Under the pieces are notes generated by a model. That model saw only the letters and a list, made by a program, of their open reading frames with translations. It had not been told where the DNA came from and ran no database searches. A program made the position numbers and the translations under genes. 64,000 nucleotides of DNA from Sinomicrobium soli (GTDB taxonomy: Bacteria > Bacteroidota > Bacteroidia > Flavobacteriales > Flavobacteriaceae), in NCBI RefSeq assembly GCF_003285545.1, contig NZ_QLNV01000021.1, positions 1 through 64,000 on the forward strand, written 5' to 3'. Shown here piece by piece: positions 27,401 through 33,277 of this stretch. Every line of letters begins with the position of its first letter. The first letter of the stretch is position 1.

Positions 27401-28775
27401 GGGTGCCGAAGTGCAACGTCCCCTGGCAACGGTGGTCATAGGCGGACTTATATCGGCTACTTTTCTCACGCTGTTTGTCCTGCCGGCTATTTATCTTATG
27501 ACCTATAATCTTAACAGTAAACCCGGAATAAAAAGGGGAAAAAAGTCCCTGATATTGTTTTTGCCGCTGTTGCTGACCCCCATAGCGGGGTTGTTTGCCC
27601 AGCACGATAATGCACTTCCCCTGGAAGAGGCGGAAAATCTTGCACTATCCAATAACCGGAGAATGCAGGCAGTCAGGCATGATGAAAATGCTGCCGGCCT
27701 GAAAACCGGGGCGGGATATACGGTTTCCAAAACGGTCGTGGATATGGATTACGGGCAGTTCAACAGTACATATAAGGATACCCGGTTCGGTATCAGCCAG
27801 ACTTTTGAATTTCCAACGGTATACACACGTCAGAGAAAGACATATGACTGGGAATACAAGGTGGCCGGGGTACATACCAGGCTGGCGGAAGCAGATATAA
27901 AGGCTGCGGTGCGGATACTGTATTATGAATGGTTATGGTTGCATGGCAAGGAAGAACTCCTGCATTACGCCGATAGTATATATCGTGAAATGGAAGAGAA
28001 ATCGCGATTGCGATTTGAGTTCGGGGAAACAGACATCATGGAAAAAAGTGCGGCGGAATCATCCCGGCAGTTCTACACCAACCAGCTGAATATGATCCGC
28101 CGGGATATGGAGGTGGTAGAAAATTCTTTTAATGCCCTGATACAGGACAGTATCCGGTATGTTCCCCGGGTAGAAAATATCAAAGCCAGCCGTTTTGTGC
28201 CCGATCGGGTAGAGACAGACAGTGTACCGGCGGTACAGCTCGCCGCATACGAGGCGAAGGCGGCCGGATGGAGATGGAAAACAGAGCGCGCCCGCCTGTT
28301 GCCTGATATTACCCTGGGATATAACAACCTCAGCATAATGGGGATGTATACTCCATCCGGTGGGGAAGAAGTTTTTTTGGACCGGGGACACCGGTTTGAT
28401 TATATCAGTGCCGGGCTTAGCATACCGTTGTTTTTTGGAAGCCAGAAGGCCAAAGCCCGTGCGGCAAGGGCGGAATGGGAGGCTTATAACTCAAGGGCCG
28501 AAGAGGCGAGAATTGAAATGATCGCCAGGACAGACAATGCCTATAAGGAGTTGTATAAATACGAGGAAAGCCTGGAATATTTCGAGAATCGGGGACTGGC
28601 AAATGCAGGGGATATACTTGATGCTGCCAACCGGAGATTGAGCAGCGGGGATATAGATTATCTGAAATGGGTTTTACTGGTCAACCAGGCCATAGCGATC
28701 AAAAATGACTATCTCGACACCGTAAATAATTATAATAAGGCAGTGATCGACATACTTAAACTCAATAATAAATAA
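24408..28775 (+). CDS. cusA: CusA/CzcA heavy-metal RND pump fused to a TolC-like domain
   Basis: A 1455-residue fusion. Residues 1 to about 1040 are a heavy-metal-efflux RND transporter of the inner membrane: PIDAVPDITNNQVQI at the start, LDFGLIVDGAVIIVEAILHH with the proton-relay Asp in the fourth membrane helix, and GGEFIPQLEEGDFAVETRLL in the second periplasmic loop. A hydrophobic stretch KSLILFLPLLLTPIAGLFAQ (about 1045-1064) looks like a leftover signal peptide, and residues about 1070-1455 form a TolC-type outer-membrane efflux protein (LEEAENLALSNNRRMQAVRH). Substrate is probably Cu/Ag or Zn/Co/Cd; the Met pattern alone does not decide. The adaptor gene follows after 2 bp. Confidence 0.93.
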   Translation: MLDKIIRFSVRNKLAIGLFILLWIAYGIYQVTRLPIDAVPDITNNQVQIITTAPSLGGEDVERLITFPIEQALSNIPGLQESRSISRFGLSVVTVVFDEDADVYWARQQVAERLQHIEIAENANTPEMTPVTTGLGEIYQYVLKPEPGHEHRFSLTELRTIQDWTVKRQLLGTPGVADVSTFGGKLKQYEVAVDPSRLQAHDLTISDVFNALGRSNENTGGAYIEKGPSVLYIRSMGLAGSMEDIGHIVIKNTSSGTPVLVKHVAAVSESSAIRYGALTTDDTGEAVGGIVMMLKGENANEVITHVKLRVEEIQGMLPEGLKIVPFLDRTKMVDNAIGTVEKNLLEGALIVVLVLVLFLGNLRAGFIVASVIPLSMLFAISMMNAFGVSGNLMSLGALDFGLIVDGAVIIVEAILHHLHSSSKYKGTIAAEDMDKEVSGAASRMMNAAVFGQIIILIVYLPILSLQGIEGKMFKPMAQTVAFAILGAFILSLTYVPMVSSLFISRKIKDVPNLSDRVMARLEGFYEKWLLKAMKMRTGIIVVALLLFGIAFWMFSRMGGEFIPQLEEGDFAVETRLLLGTNLTTTTATIQKISSGLREKYPEVEQVVSRIGSAEIPTDPMPIEGGDMIVVLKDKSEWTSASSFEELAGKMARTAREIAPGVTTGFQFPVQMRFNELMTGAKQDVVCKIYGEDLDKLAAYAERLGDISRTVSGTADLYVEKVTGMPQIVIDYHWAEMAKYGLFVQDINRTVNAAFAGAVAGTIYEGEKRFDLVVRLQDEKRRRVEDVKNLLVATPSGMQVPLYQVASVSEVEGPNQIQRENTRRRIIVGFNVRGRDVESLVAELQEKVTGEMKLDPGYYITYGGAFENLKAAKSRLGLAVPVALLMIFALLYFAFGAFKEGIIIFTAIPLSAIGGVFALGLRDMPFSISAGVGFIALFGVAVLNGIVLISEFNRIRKQGDITDPLQIVLKGTRTRLRPVLMTAAVASLGFLPMALSNGAGAEVQRPLATVVIGGLISATFLTLFVLPAIYLMTYNLNSKPGIKRGKKSLILFLPLLLTPIAGLFAQHDNALPLEEAENLALSNNRRMQAVRHDENAAGLKTGAGYTVSKTVVDMDYGQFNSTYKDTRFGISQTFEFPTVYTRQRKTYDWEYKVAGVHTRLAEADIKAAVRILYYEWLWLHGKEELLHYADSIYREMEEKSRLRFEFGETDIMEKSAAESSRQFYTNQLNMIRRDMEVVENSFNALIQDSIRYVPRVENIKASRFVPDRVETDSVPAVQLAAYEAKAAGWRWKTERARLLPDITLGYNNLSIMGMYTPSGGEEVFLDRGHRFDYISAGLSIPLFFGSQKAKARAARAEWEAYNSRAEEARIEMIARTDNAYKELYKYEESLEYFENRGLANAGDILDAANRRLSSGDIDYLKWVLLVNQAIAIKNDYLDTVNNYNKAVIDILKLNNK

Positions 28776-28777
28776 CG

Positions 28778-29917
28778 ATGAACAGTATATATATAACAGC
28801 AGGCATCCTGGTATTGTCTCTTTTGGGAGCCTGTAGCGAAAAAAAAGTAGAAAGAACCTCACGGCAACAGGAAAAAGAAAATGACAGCCTGATTGTACTG
28901 AGCCCGGAACAGGCGAAAAATGCCGGAATAGAGACGGGACATCCGCAGGAAAAAGAACTCAGCCGTACCATTCGGCTGTACGGTACGGTAACGGTATCTC
29001 CACAGCACATGATAGGGATTACTTTCCCTTTGGGAGGATATGTACGCGAGGTAAAAGTAGTGCCCGGGATGAGAGTGGGTAAAGGAGACCGGCTGGCAGT
29101 ACTGGAAGACCTGCAATATATACAATTGCAGCAGGATTATCTCAATGCCAGGGAAAAGTATTCCCTGGCCGAAAAGACATACCGGCGCTATAAAGAACTT
29201 AACCGTACCAAGGCCAGCAGTGATAAATTACTGGAGCAGGCAGAAACAGAAAGGGAAACACAGCGGATAAACATGGCCTCCCTTGCACAGAAACTCCGGC
29301 TTATAGGGGTTGCTCCTGATCGGTTATCAGCTTCCGGAATACAGCGGTCGGCACCTGTCCGGGCCCCGGAAAGCGGCGTAGTTACCAAGGTTAATGTACA
29401 TTCAGGGAAATATGTGGCTTCTTCGGAAACCCTTTTCGAAATCATCAATACGGATGATATTATGTTGACATTCAAGGTATTTGAAAAAGATGTCTCTTTG
29501 CTGAAAGAAGGGCAGGAGATTGCCGTATACTCCAATAATAATCCGGAAAAAAAGTATAAGACAACGATCGCTTATCTCAATAGAAGTTTTGACCGGGACC
29601 GTGCTGTTGAAGTCATTTGCCGGATGCCGGAACAGCAGGAACACGATCTGTTACCGGGTCTTTTTGTCAATGCCGACCTGGCTGTAAAAAGCGTTCGCAG
29701 CCTGGTATTGCCGGAAGAGAGTGTAGTGAGCTGGAAAGGAAAGAGCTATGTATATCTGGCTAAAGGAAATTATTTCGAAATGGTTCCCGTAACTACGGAA
29801 ATTGTACAGGATGGCTGGCAGCAGGTTTCTTCCGAAAAACTTTCCGACCGCTCCGAAGTGGTGGTGAAAAATGCTTATGCCCTGCTTATGAAAGCCATGA
29901 ACAGGGAAGAAGAGTAG
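28778..29917 (+). CDS. cusB: RND efflux periplasmic adaptor (CusB-like)
   Basis: The 379-residue membrane-fusion protein links the RND pump to the outer-membrane channel. The signal peptide ends in LLGAC with C19 as lipid anchor. The order is typical: first half of the lipoyl domain (GYVREVKVVPGMRVGKGDRL), an alpha-helical hairpin (about 115-185, LQQDYLNAREKYSLAEKTYR), the second lipoyl half (VRAPESGVVTKVNVHSGKYV), a beta-barrel (IMLTFKVFEKDVSLLKEGQE) and the membrane-proximal region. It starts 2 bp after the cusA stop. No metal-binding N-terminal Met cluster or C-terminal NosL/YHS extension is present. No regulator such as CusR or CueR is next to it. Confidence 0.92.
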   Translation: MNSIYITAGILVLSLLGACSEKKVERTSRQQEKENDSLIVLSPEQAKNAGIETGHPQEKELSRTIRLYGTVTVSPQHMIGITFPLGGYVREVKVVPGMRVGKGDRLAVLEDLQYIQLQQDYLNAREKYSLAEKTYRRYKELNRTKASSDKLLEQAETERETQRINMASLAQKLRLIGVAPDRLSASGIQRSAPVRAPESGVVTKVNVHSGKYVASSETLFEIINTDDIMLTFKVFEKDVSLLKEGQEIAVYSNNNPEKKYKTTIAYLNRSFDRDRAVEVICRMPEQQEHDLLPGLFVNADLAVKSVRSLVLPEESVVSWKGKSYVYLAKGNYFEMVPVTTEIVQDGWQQVSSEKLSDRSEVVVKNAYALLMKAMNREEE

Positions 29918-30060
29918 TGACGATATAAAGAAAAAAGTTTACGGGATACCGGTAATTTTCAGTCTGTCGTACCGGCAGGCCGGGTACAAAATAATTGTCT
30001 GGCAGGAAATTTGTGTGGTAATCGGGGAATTCTGATCATTAAAAGATCAACGGTTTGGCG

Positions 30061-30068
30061 TATCTTTG
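30061..30068 (+). promoter_or_regulatory. -7 element before msrA
   Basis: TATCTTTG, an exact TAnnTTTG match, lies 36 bp before the chosen msrA start at 30097. It overlaps an upstream in-frame TTG at 30055, which rules that TTG out as the start if the promoter is real. No -33 TTG at the usual spacing. Confidence 0.42.
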
Positions 30069-30096
30069 TGATGGTCAGCAGATAAAATTACGGAAG

Positions 30097-30750
30097 ATGA
30101 AATATGTAATGAAAACAGCGGCCTGGGTGGTCGTTCTTACCGGTATGGCTGTAATGCTCCCGGCCCGGGGCATAGCGGGAAAAGATAACCCCGGGGATAC
30201 GGGTGGAATGCTGGCGGACAGGGATACGGCAACCTTTGCGGCGGGATGTTTCTGGTGTGTGGAAACACAGTTCGAGCAACTTAAGGGAGTCAGGAAGGTG
30301 GTTTCGGGATATACGGGAGGTACGGTGGCAGACCCTACCTATAAACAGGTCTGTACCGGTACCACCGGGCATGCGGAAGCCTGTAATATCGTATATGATC
30401 CGGCGGTGATCAGTTTTGACGAACTCCTGGAGGCCTTTTTTGTCGCTCACGACCCTACCCAGCGCAACAGACAGGGGAATGATGTCGGTACGCAATACCG
30501 TTCTGCGGTTTTTTATCACAGTGCGGCGCAGAAGCAGAAGACAGAATACTATATCAGAAGATTAAACGAGGAGAAAGCCTACGACAGCCCCGTGGTTACC
30601 GAAGTTGCTCCGTATACCGTGTTTTACGAAGCCGAGGATTACCACCAGGATTATTACGACCAGAACAGGTCGGTACCTTATTGCCAGTACGTCATACAAC
30701 CCAAACTGGAAAAATTCAAAAAGGTTTTTAAAGACAAATTAAAACATTAA
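30097..30750 (+). CDS. msrA: exported peptide-methionine (S)-S-oxide reductase
   Basis: Reduces methionine-S-sulfoxide in damaged proteins. From the ATG at 30097 the protein is 217 residues. A signal peptide-like start (TAAWVVVLTGMAVMLPARGIAG) precedes the catalytic motif FAAGCFWCVE with C51 as the active Cys; GYTGGTVADPTYKQVCTG, GHAEACNIVYDP and EDYHQDYYDQN are the other conserved blocks. The signal suggests action in the periplasm. It is followed after 11 bp by msrB, also with a signal peptide, so the pair repairs both sulfoxide forms outside the cytoplasm. It stands just after the metal efflux genes, consistent with a copper/oxidant stress island, though it has its own -7 element. Confidence 0.95.
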   Translation: MKYVMKTAAWVVVLTGMAVMLPARGIAGKDNPGDTGGMLADRDTATFAAGCFWCVETQFEQLKGVRKVVSGYTGGTVADPTYKQVCTGTTGHAEACNIVYDPAVISFDELLEAFFVAHDPTQRNRQGNDVGTQYRSAVFYHSAAQKQKTEYYIRRLNEEKAYDSPVVTEVAPYTVFYEAEDYHQDYYDQNRSVPYCQYVIQPKLEKFKKVFKDKLKH

Positions 30751-30761
30751 ATTGTAGCGGT

Positions 30762-31283
30762 ATGTCGATGAGGAAGATGATAACCACCACGGCATTGATG
30801 ATATGCGTGATCAGTGCGATGGCACAAAAAGGAAAAAACATGGATACAAAACACGAGAACAATCCCTATTATTCCCGAACCGATACCTCTCACCTGGAGG
30901 TGAGCAATGCGGAGTGGAAGCAGATCCTCTCCCCGGAATTGTATTATGTGGCCCGGGAGCAGGGTACGGAAAGGGCATTTACGGGAAAATACTGGAATAC
31001 CGAAACCAGGGGTACCTATTACTGTGCCGTATGCGGGAACCTGTTGTTCCGTTCCGATGCCAAATTTGCCAGTAGTTGCGGATGGCCCAGTTTTTTTGAA
31101 ACGGAGAGGGAGAACAGTGTGATCTACAAGGAAGACCATTCCCACGGTATGCACCGTGTCGAAGTGGAGTGTGCCCGGTGTAATTCACACCTGGGACATA
31201 TTTTCGACGATGGCCCGCCTCCTACCTACAAACGGTTCTGTATGAATTCCGTATCCCTGGATTTCGAACCGGATGCTTTGTAG
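30762..31283 (+). CDS. msrB: exported peptide-methionine (R)-S-oxide reductase
   Basis: Reduces methionine-R-sulfoxide. The 173-residue protein has an N-terminal signal (MITTTALMICVISAMAQ), the four zinc Cys C88, C91, C137 and C140 (CAVC and CARC), the probable resolving C106 in ASSCGWPSFF, and the catalytic C160 in KRFCMNSVSLDF. All catalytic and metal ligands are therefore present. It lies 11 bp after msrA and is certainly in the same operon. Normal family length plus a signal. Confidence 0.95.
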   Translation: MSMRKMITTTALMICVISAMAQKGKNMDTKHENNPYYSRTDTSHLEVSNAEWKQILSPELYYVAREQGTERAFTGKYWNTETRGTYYCAVCGNLLFRSDAKFASSCGWPSFFETERENSVIYKEDHSHGMHRVEVECARCNSHLGHIFDDGPPPTYKRFCMNSVSLDFEPDAL

Positions 31284-31308
31284 TTGGTTGTTGGAATGAC
31301 AAAGCCCT

Positions 31309-31436
31309 GTCATTCAGAGCGGAGCGCAGCGGAGTCGAAGAATCTCAACCCCGGATCAAAGGAAATTCAACAACAGTACCGAAAGCCCGGAGATTCCCTG
31401 CCTGCCGGCAGGCAGGTTCACTGCGTTCTGAATGAC
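31309..31436 (+). repeat. dispersed GTCAT-type intergenic repeat, copy 3 (most complete)
   Basis: Runs from GTCATTCAGAGCGGAGCG to GTTCTGAATGAC, so its ends are inverted repeats of each other. Inside is a perfect 20-bp palindrome CCTGCCTGCCGGCAGGCAGG at 31397-31416. The internal order (GAATCTC, CCCCGGATCAAAGGAAATTC, CAACAGTACC, CCCGGAGATTCC) is shared with the other copies. It lies between the convergent msrB and hemN genes and probably terminates both. Confidence 0.75.
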
Positions 31437-31446
31437 ATTTTTTGAC

Positions 31447-31485
31447 AACTAAGAACTAACAACTAAGAACTACAAACTAATAACT
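31447..31485. repeat. degenerate AACTAAG heptamer array
   Basis: Units AACTAAG, AACTAAC, AACTAAG, AACTACA, AACTAAT follow each other directly after repeat copy 3. The same heptamer follows copy 4 at 44092. Confidence 0.7.
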
Positions 31486-31488
31486 CCA

Positions 31489-32853
31489 TTATACGGTAGC
31501 ACTGAAAAGGCGGGTATCCGGTTTTTTGCGTTGTAAGCGCAGGTCAAAGGCCATGCAGATATTGCGAACAAAGGGCTTTCCGGCCGGCGTTATCCGTATG
31601 CCGTGATCCAGAATTTCCACCAGGCCGTCCCGCACGGGTTCTTCCAGCCGCTCCACGATATATGCGAGCTGCGGAAGCCGCATGGCGGGTGATTCCCACG
31701 AGGTCCGGAAAGAGCACATCAGGTTCAGGATGTGTTTCCTGATCACCAGGTCTTCTTTATTGAGCAGGTGCCCCCTGAGCAATGGCAGCACGTCATTGTT
31801 TACCAGGGAAGTGTATTCTTCCACGCTTTTTACATTCTGGGCAAATCCGCTGCCGCTGTCGCTGATGGCCGATGCCCCGAGCCCTATAAGCAACGGGGTG
31901 TCCGTAGTAGTATACCCCATAAAGTTCCGGTGCAGGCTGCCGTTTTTCGCAGCCTTGAAAAGCTGGTCGCCTTCGAGGGCAAAATGGTCCATACCTATTT
32001 CTGCATATCCCGCGGCTTCCAGCATATGTCTCGCCGTTTCGTAGAGTATCCTTTTTTCCTTTCCGGAAGGGAGGTCGCCTTCGTTAAAACCCCGTTGCCC
32101 GTTGCCCGGTAACCAGGGCACATGGGCATAACTGTACAGGGCGATACGGTCCGGTTTCAGAGCTATGGTCTTTGCGGTGGTATCCCTGATATCTTCAAGG
32201 GCCTGGAAAGGCAGTCCGAATACCAGGTCGTGCGACACCGAGGAGAAACCCGATTCCCTGGCCTGCCGGGTGATGCTTCTCACCGTGTCGAAAGACTGTA
32301 TCCGGTTTATGGCCTTCTGAACATGAGGTGCATAATCCTGTATCCCGAAACTTACCCGGGTAAACCCGAGGGCATGCAGTGTATCGAGATGTGCTTCGGT
32401 GGTATTGTTGGGGTGCCCTTCGAAGCTGAATTCAGCCTCCGGTGTTCTTTCGGCATATCTGAAAATACCTGTTATCAGTTGTTCCAAGTGTTCCGGGGAG
32501 AAAAAGGTAGGAGTGCCCCCTCCGAGGTGCAGTTCCCGTATCCGGGGAATGCTTCCCAGCTTTTCCGCATAGAGCTTCCATTCCTTTAAAACCGTCTCTA
32601 TATAGGGTTCTTCCACTTCATGGCGCCTGGTGATCCGCTTGTGGCATGCACAGAACGTACACAGGCTTTCGCAGAACGGAAGGTGAATGTAAAGGCTGAT
32701 CTCCCTGGAATGATCCTTGTTTAAGAACGCTCCCTTTACCGAGGATATCCAGTCCCGGCACGAAAAGCTTTCAGGAACCCAGTAGGGCACTGTGGGGTAA
32801 CTGGTATACCTGGGGCCCGGAATATCGTATTTTCGGAAAAGGGAGTCGCTCAT
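31489..32853 (-). CDS. hemN: oxygen-independent coproporphyrinogen III oxidase
   Basis: A radical-SAM enzyme that makes protoporphyrinogen IX for heme when oxygen is low. From the ATG at 32853 it has 454 residues, the usual HemN length; a start at 32898 would add 15 residues before the conserved YDIPGPRYTSYPTVPYW opening and lies upstream of the predicted promoter. The iron-sulfur motif is C61-x3-C65-x2-C68-x-C70 in LPFCESLCTFCAC. GGGTPTFFSPEHL and SFGIQDYAPHVQKAINR are conserved SAM and substrate blocks. It is a single-gene unit on the minus strand, next to the hydroxyproline locus without an obvious link. Confidence 0.95.
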   Translation of the reverse strand: MSDSLFRKYDIPGPRYTSYPTVPYWVPESFSCRDWISSVKGAFLNKDHSREISLYIHLPFCESLCTFCACHKRITRRHEVEEPYIETVLKEWKLYAEKLGSIPRIRELHLGGGTPTFFSPEHLEQLITGIFRYAERTPEAEFSFEGHPNNTTEAHLDTLHALGFTRVSFGIQDYAPHVQKAINRIQSFDTVRSITRQARESGFSSVSHDLVFGLPFQALEDIRDTTAKTIALKPDRIALYSYAHVPWLPGNGQRGFNEGDLPSGKEKRILYETARHMLEAAGYAEIGMDHFALEGDQLFKAAKNGSLHRNFMGYTTTDTPLLIGLGASAISDSGSGFAQNVKSVEEYTSLVNNDVLPLLRGHLLNKEDLVIRKHILNLMCSFRTSWESPAMRLPQLAYIVERLEEPVRDGLVEILDHGIRITPAGKPFVRNICMAFDLRLQRKKPDTRLFSATV

Positions 32854-32871
32854 AGGTTTTTGGATTTGTGA

Positions 32872-32898
32872 CAAAGCTATGGGGATGGATCGGGACAA
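32872..32898 (-). promoter_or_regulatory. hemN promoter candidate
   Basis: On the minus strand TTG (complement of 32896-32898) is followed after 16 bp by TAGCTTTG (complement of 32872-32879), an exact -7 match with a slightly short spacer. The leader to the chosen hemN ATG would be about 15 nt. Confidence 0.45.
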
Positions 32899-33113
32899 AA
32901 TATGATATTGATCAGTTTTGGTAAAAATCTGTCCTTCGGTCCGGAGGCCCTCCTTAACCTTCCCGCCCCGGTCTTTATACGCCGGAACCGGTAATCGATG
33001 TATCCGTATTGTGTATTGTTTGATAAAAACCGGTTCAGGATGAATTTTTAATATATAATTATATCTTTTTGTGTTTTTTATTCCGGGTTTTGTGTTTTTA
33101 TGTGCTAATAGGA

Positions 33114-33176
33114 TAATATAGTGTAATCATCGGGTAATATTCGGATAAGTTCCTGTAGCCATAGCATATAATTTTA
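33114..33176 (+). promoter_or_regulatory. shared direct-repeat operator and promoter A (susC/susD)
   Basis: Half-sites TAATA at 33114 and TAATA at 33135 are 21 bp apart, and the -7-like TAATTTTA starts at 33169, 34 bp after the second half-site. The element shares TAATATAGTGTAA with site B (39021-39033) and GGATAATA plus GGGTAA with site C. Predicted transcript start near 33180, giving susC a leader of about 95 nt. Confidence 0.75.
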
Positions 33177-33277
33177 CAAGTGTTAAATAAACACTATATT
33201 CTTTTTTACTGTAAATGAACTTTTTACAATGCAGGCATACAGGAGAATGTACAAAATTAACCGGTAAAATTTTATTT

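Larger units (their letters stand above)
32854..33277. other. intergenic region between hemN and susC
   Basis: A 424-bp divergent spacer. The left end holds the hemN promoter. The middle (about 32930-33100) is AT-rich with no gene visible. The right third holds the direct-repeat operator and -7 element of the susC/susD pair (33114-33176) and an open stretch with an in-frame ATG at 33215 that I regard as leader rather than protein. Confidence 0.6.

Noticed and set aside
33215-33277. Start of the second SusC at ATG 33215
   Set aside because: The extra 21 residues (CRHTGECTKLTG) would precede and weaken the signal peptide; 33278 gives a normal export signal.
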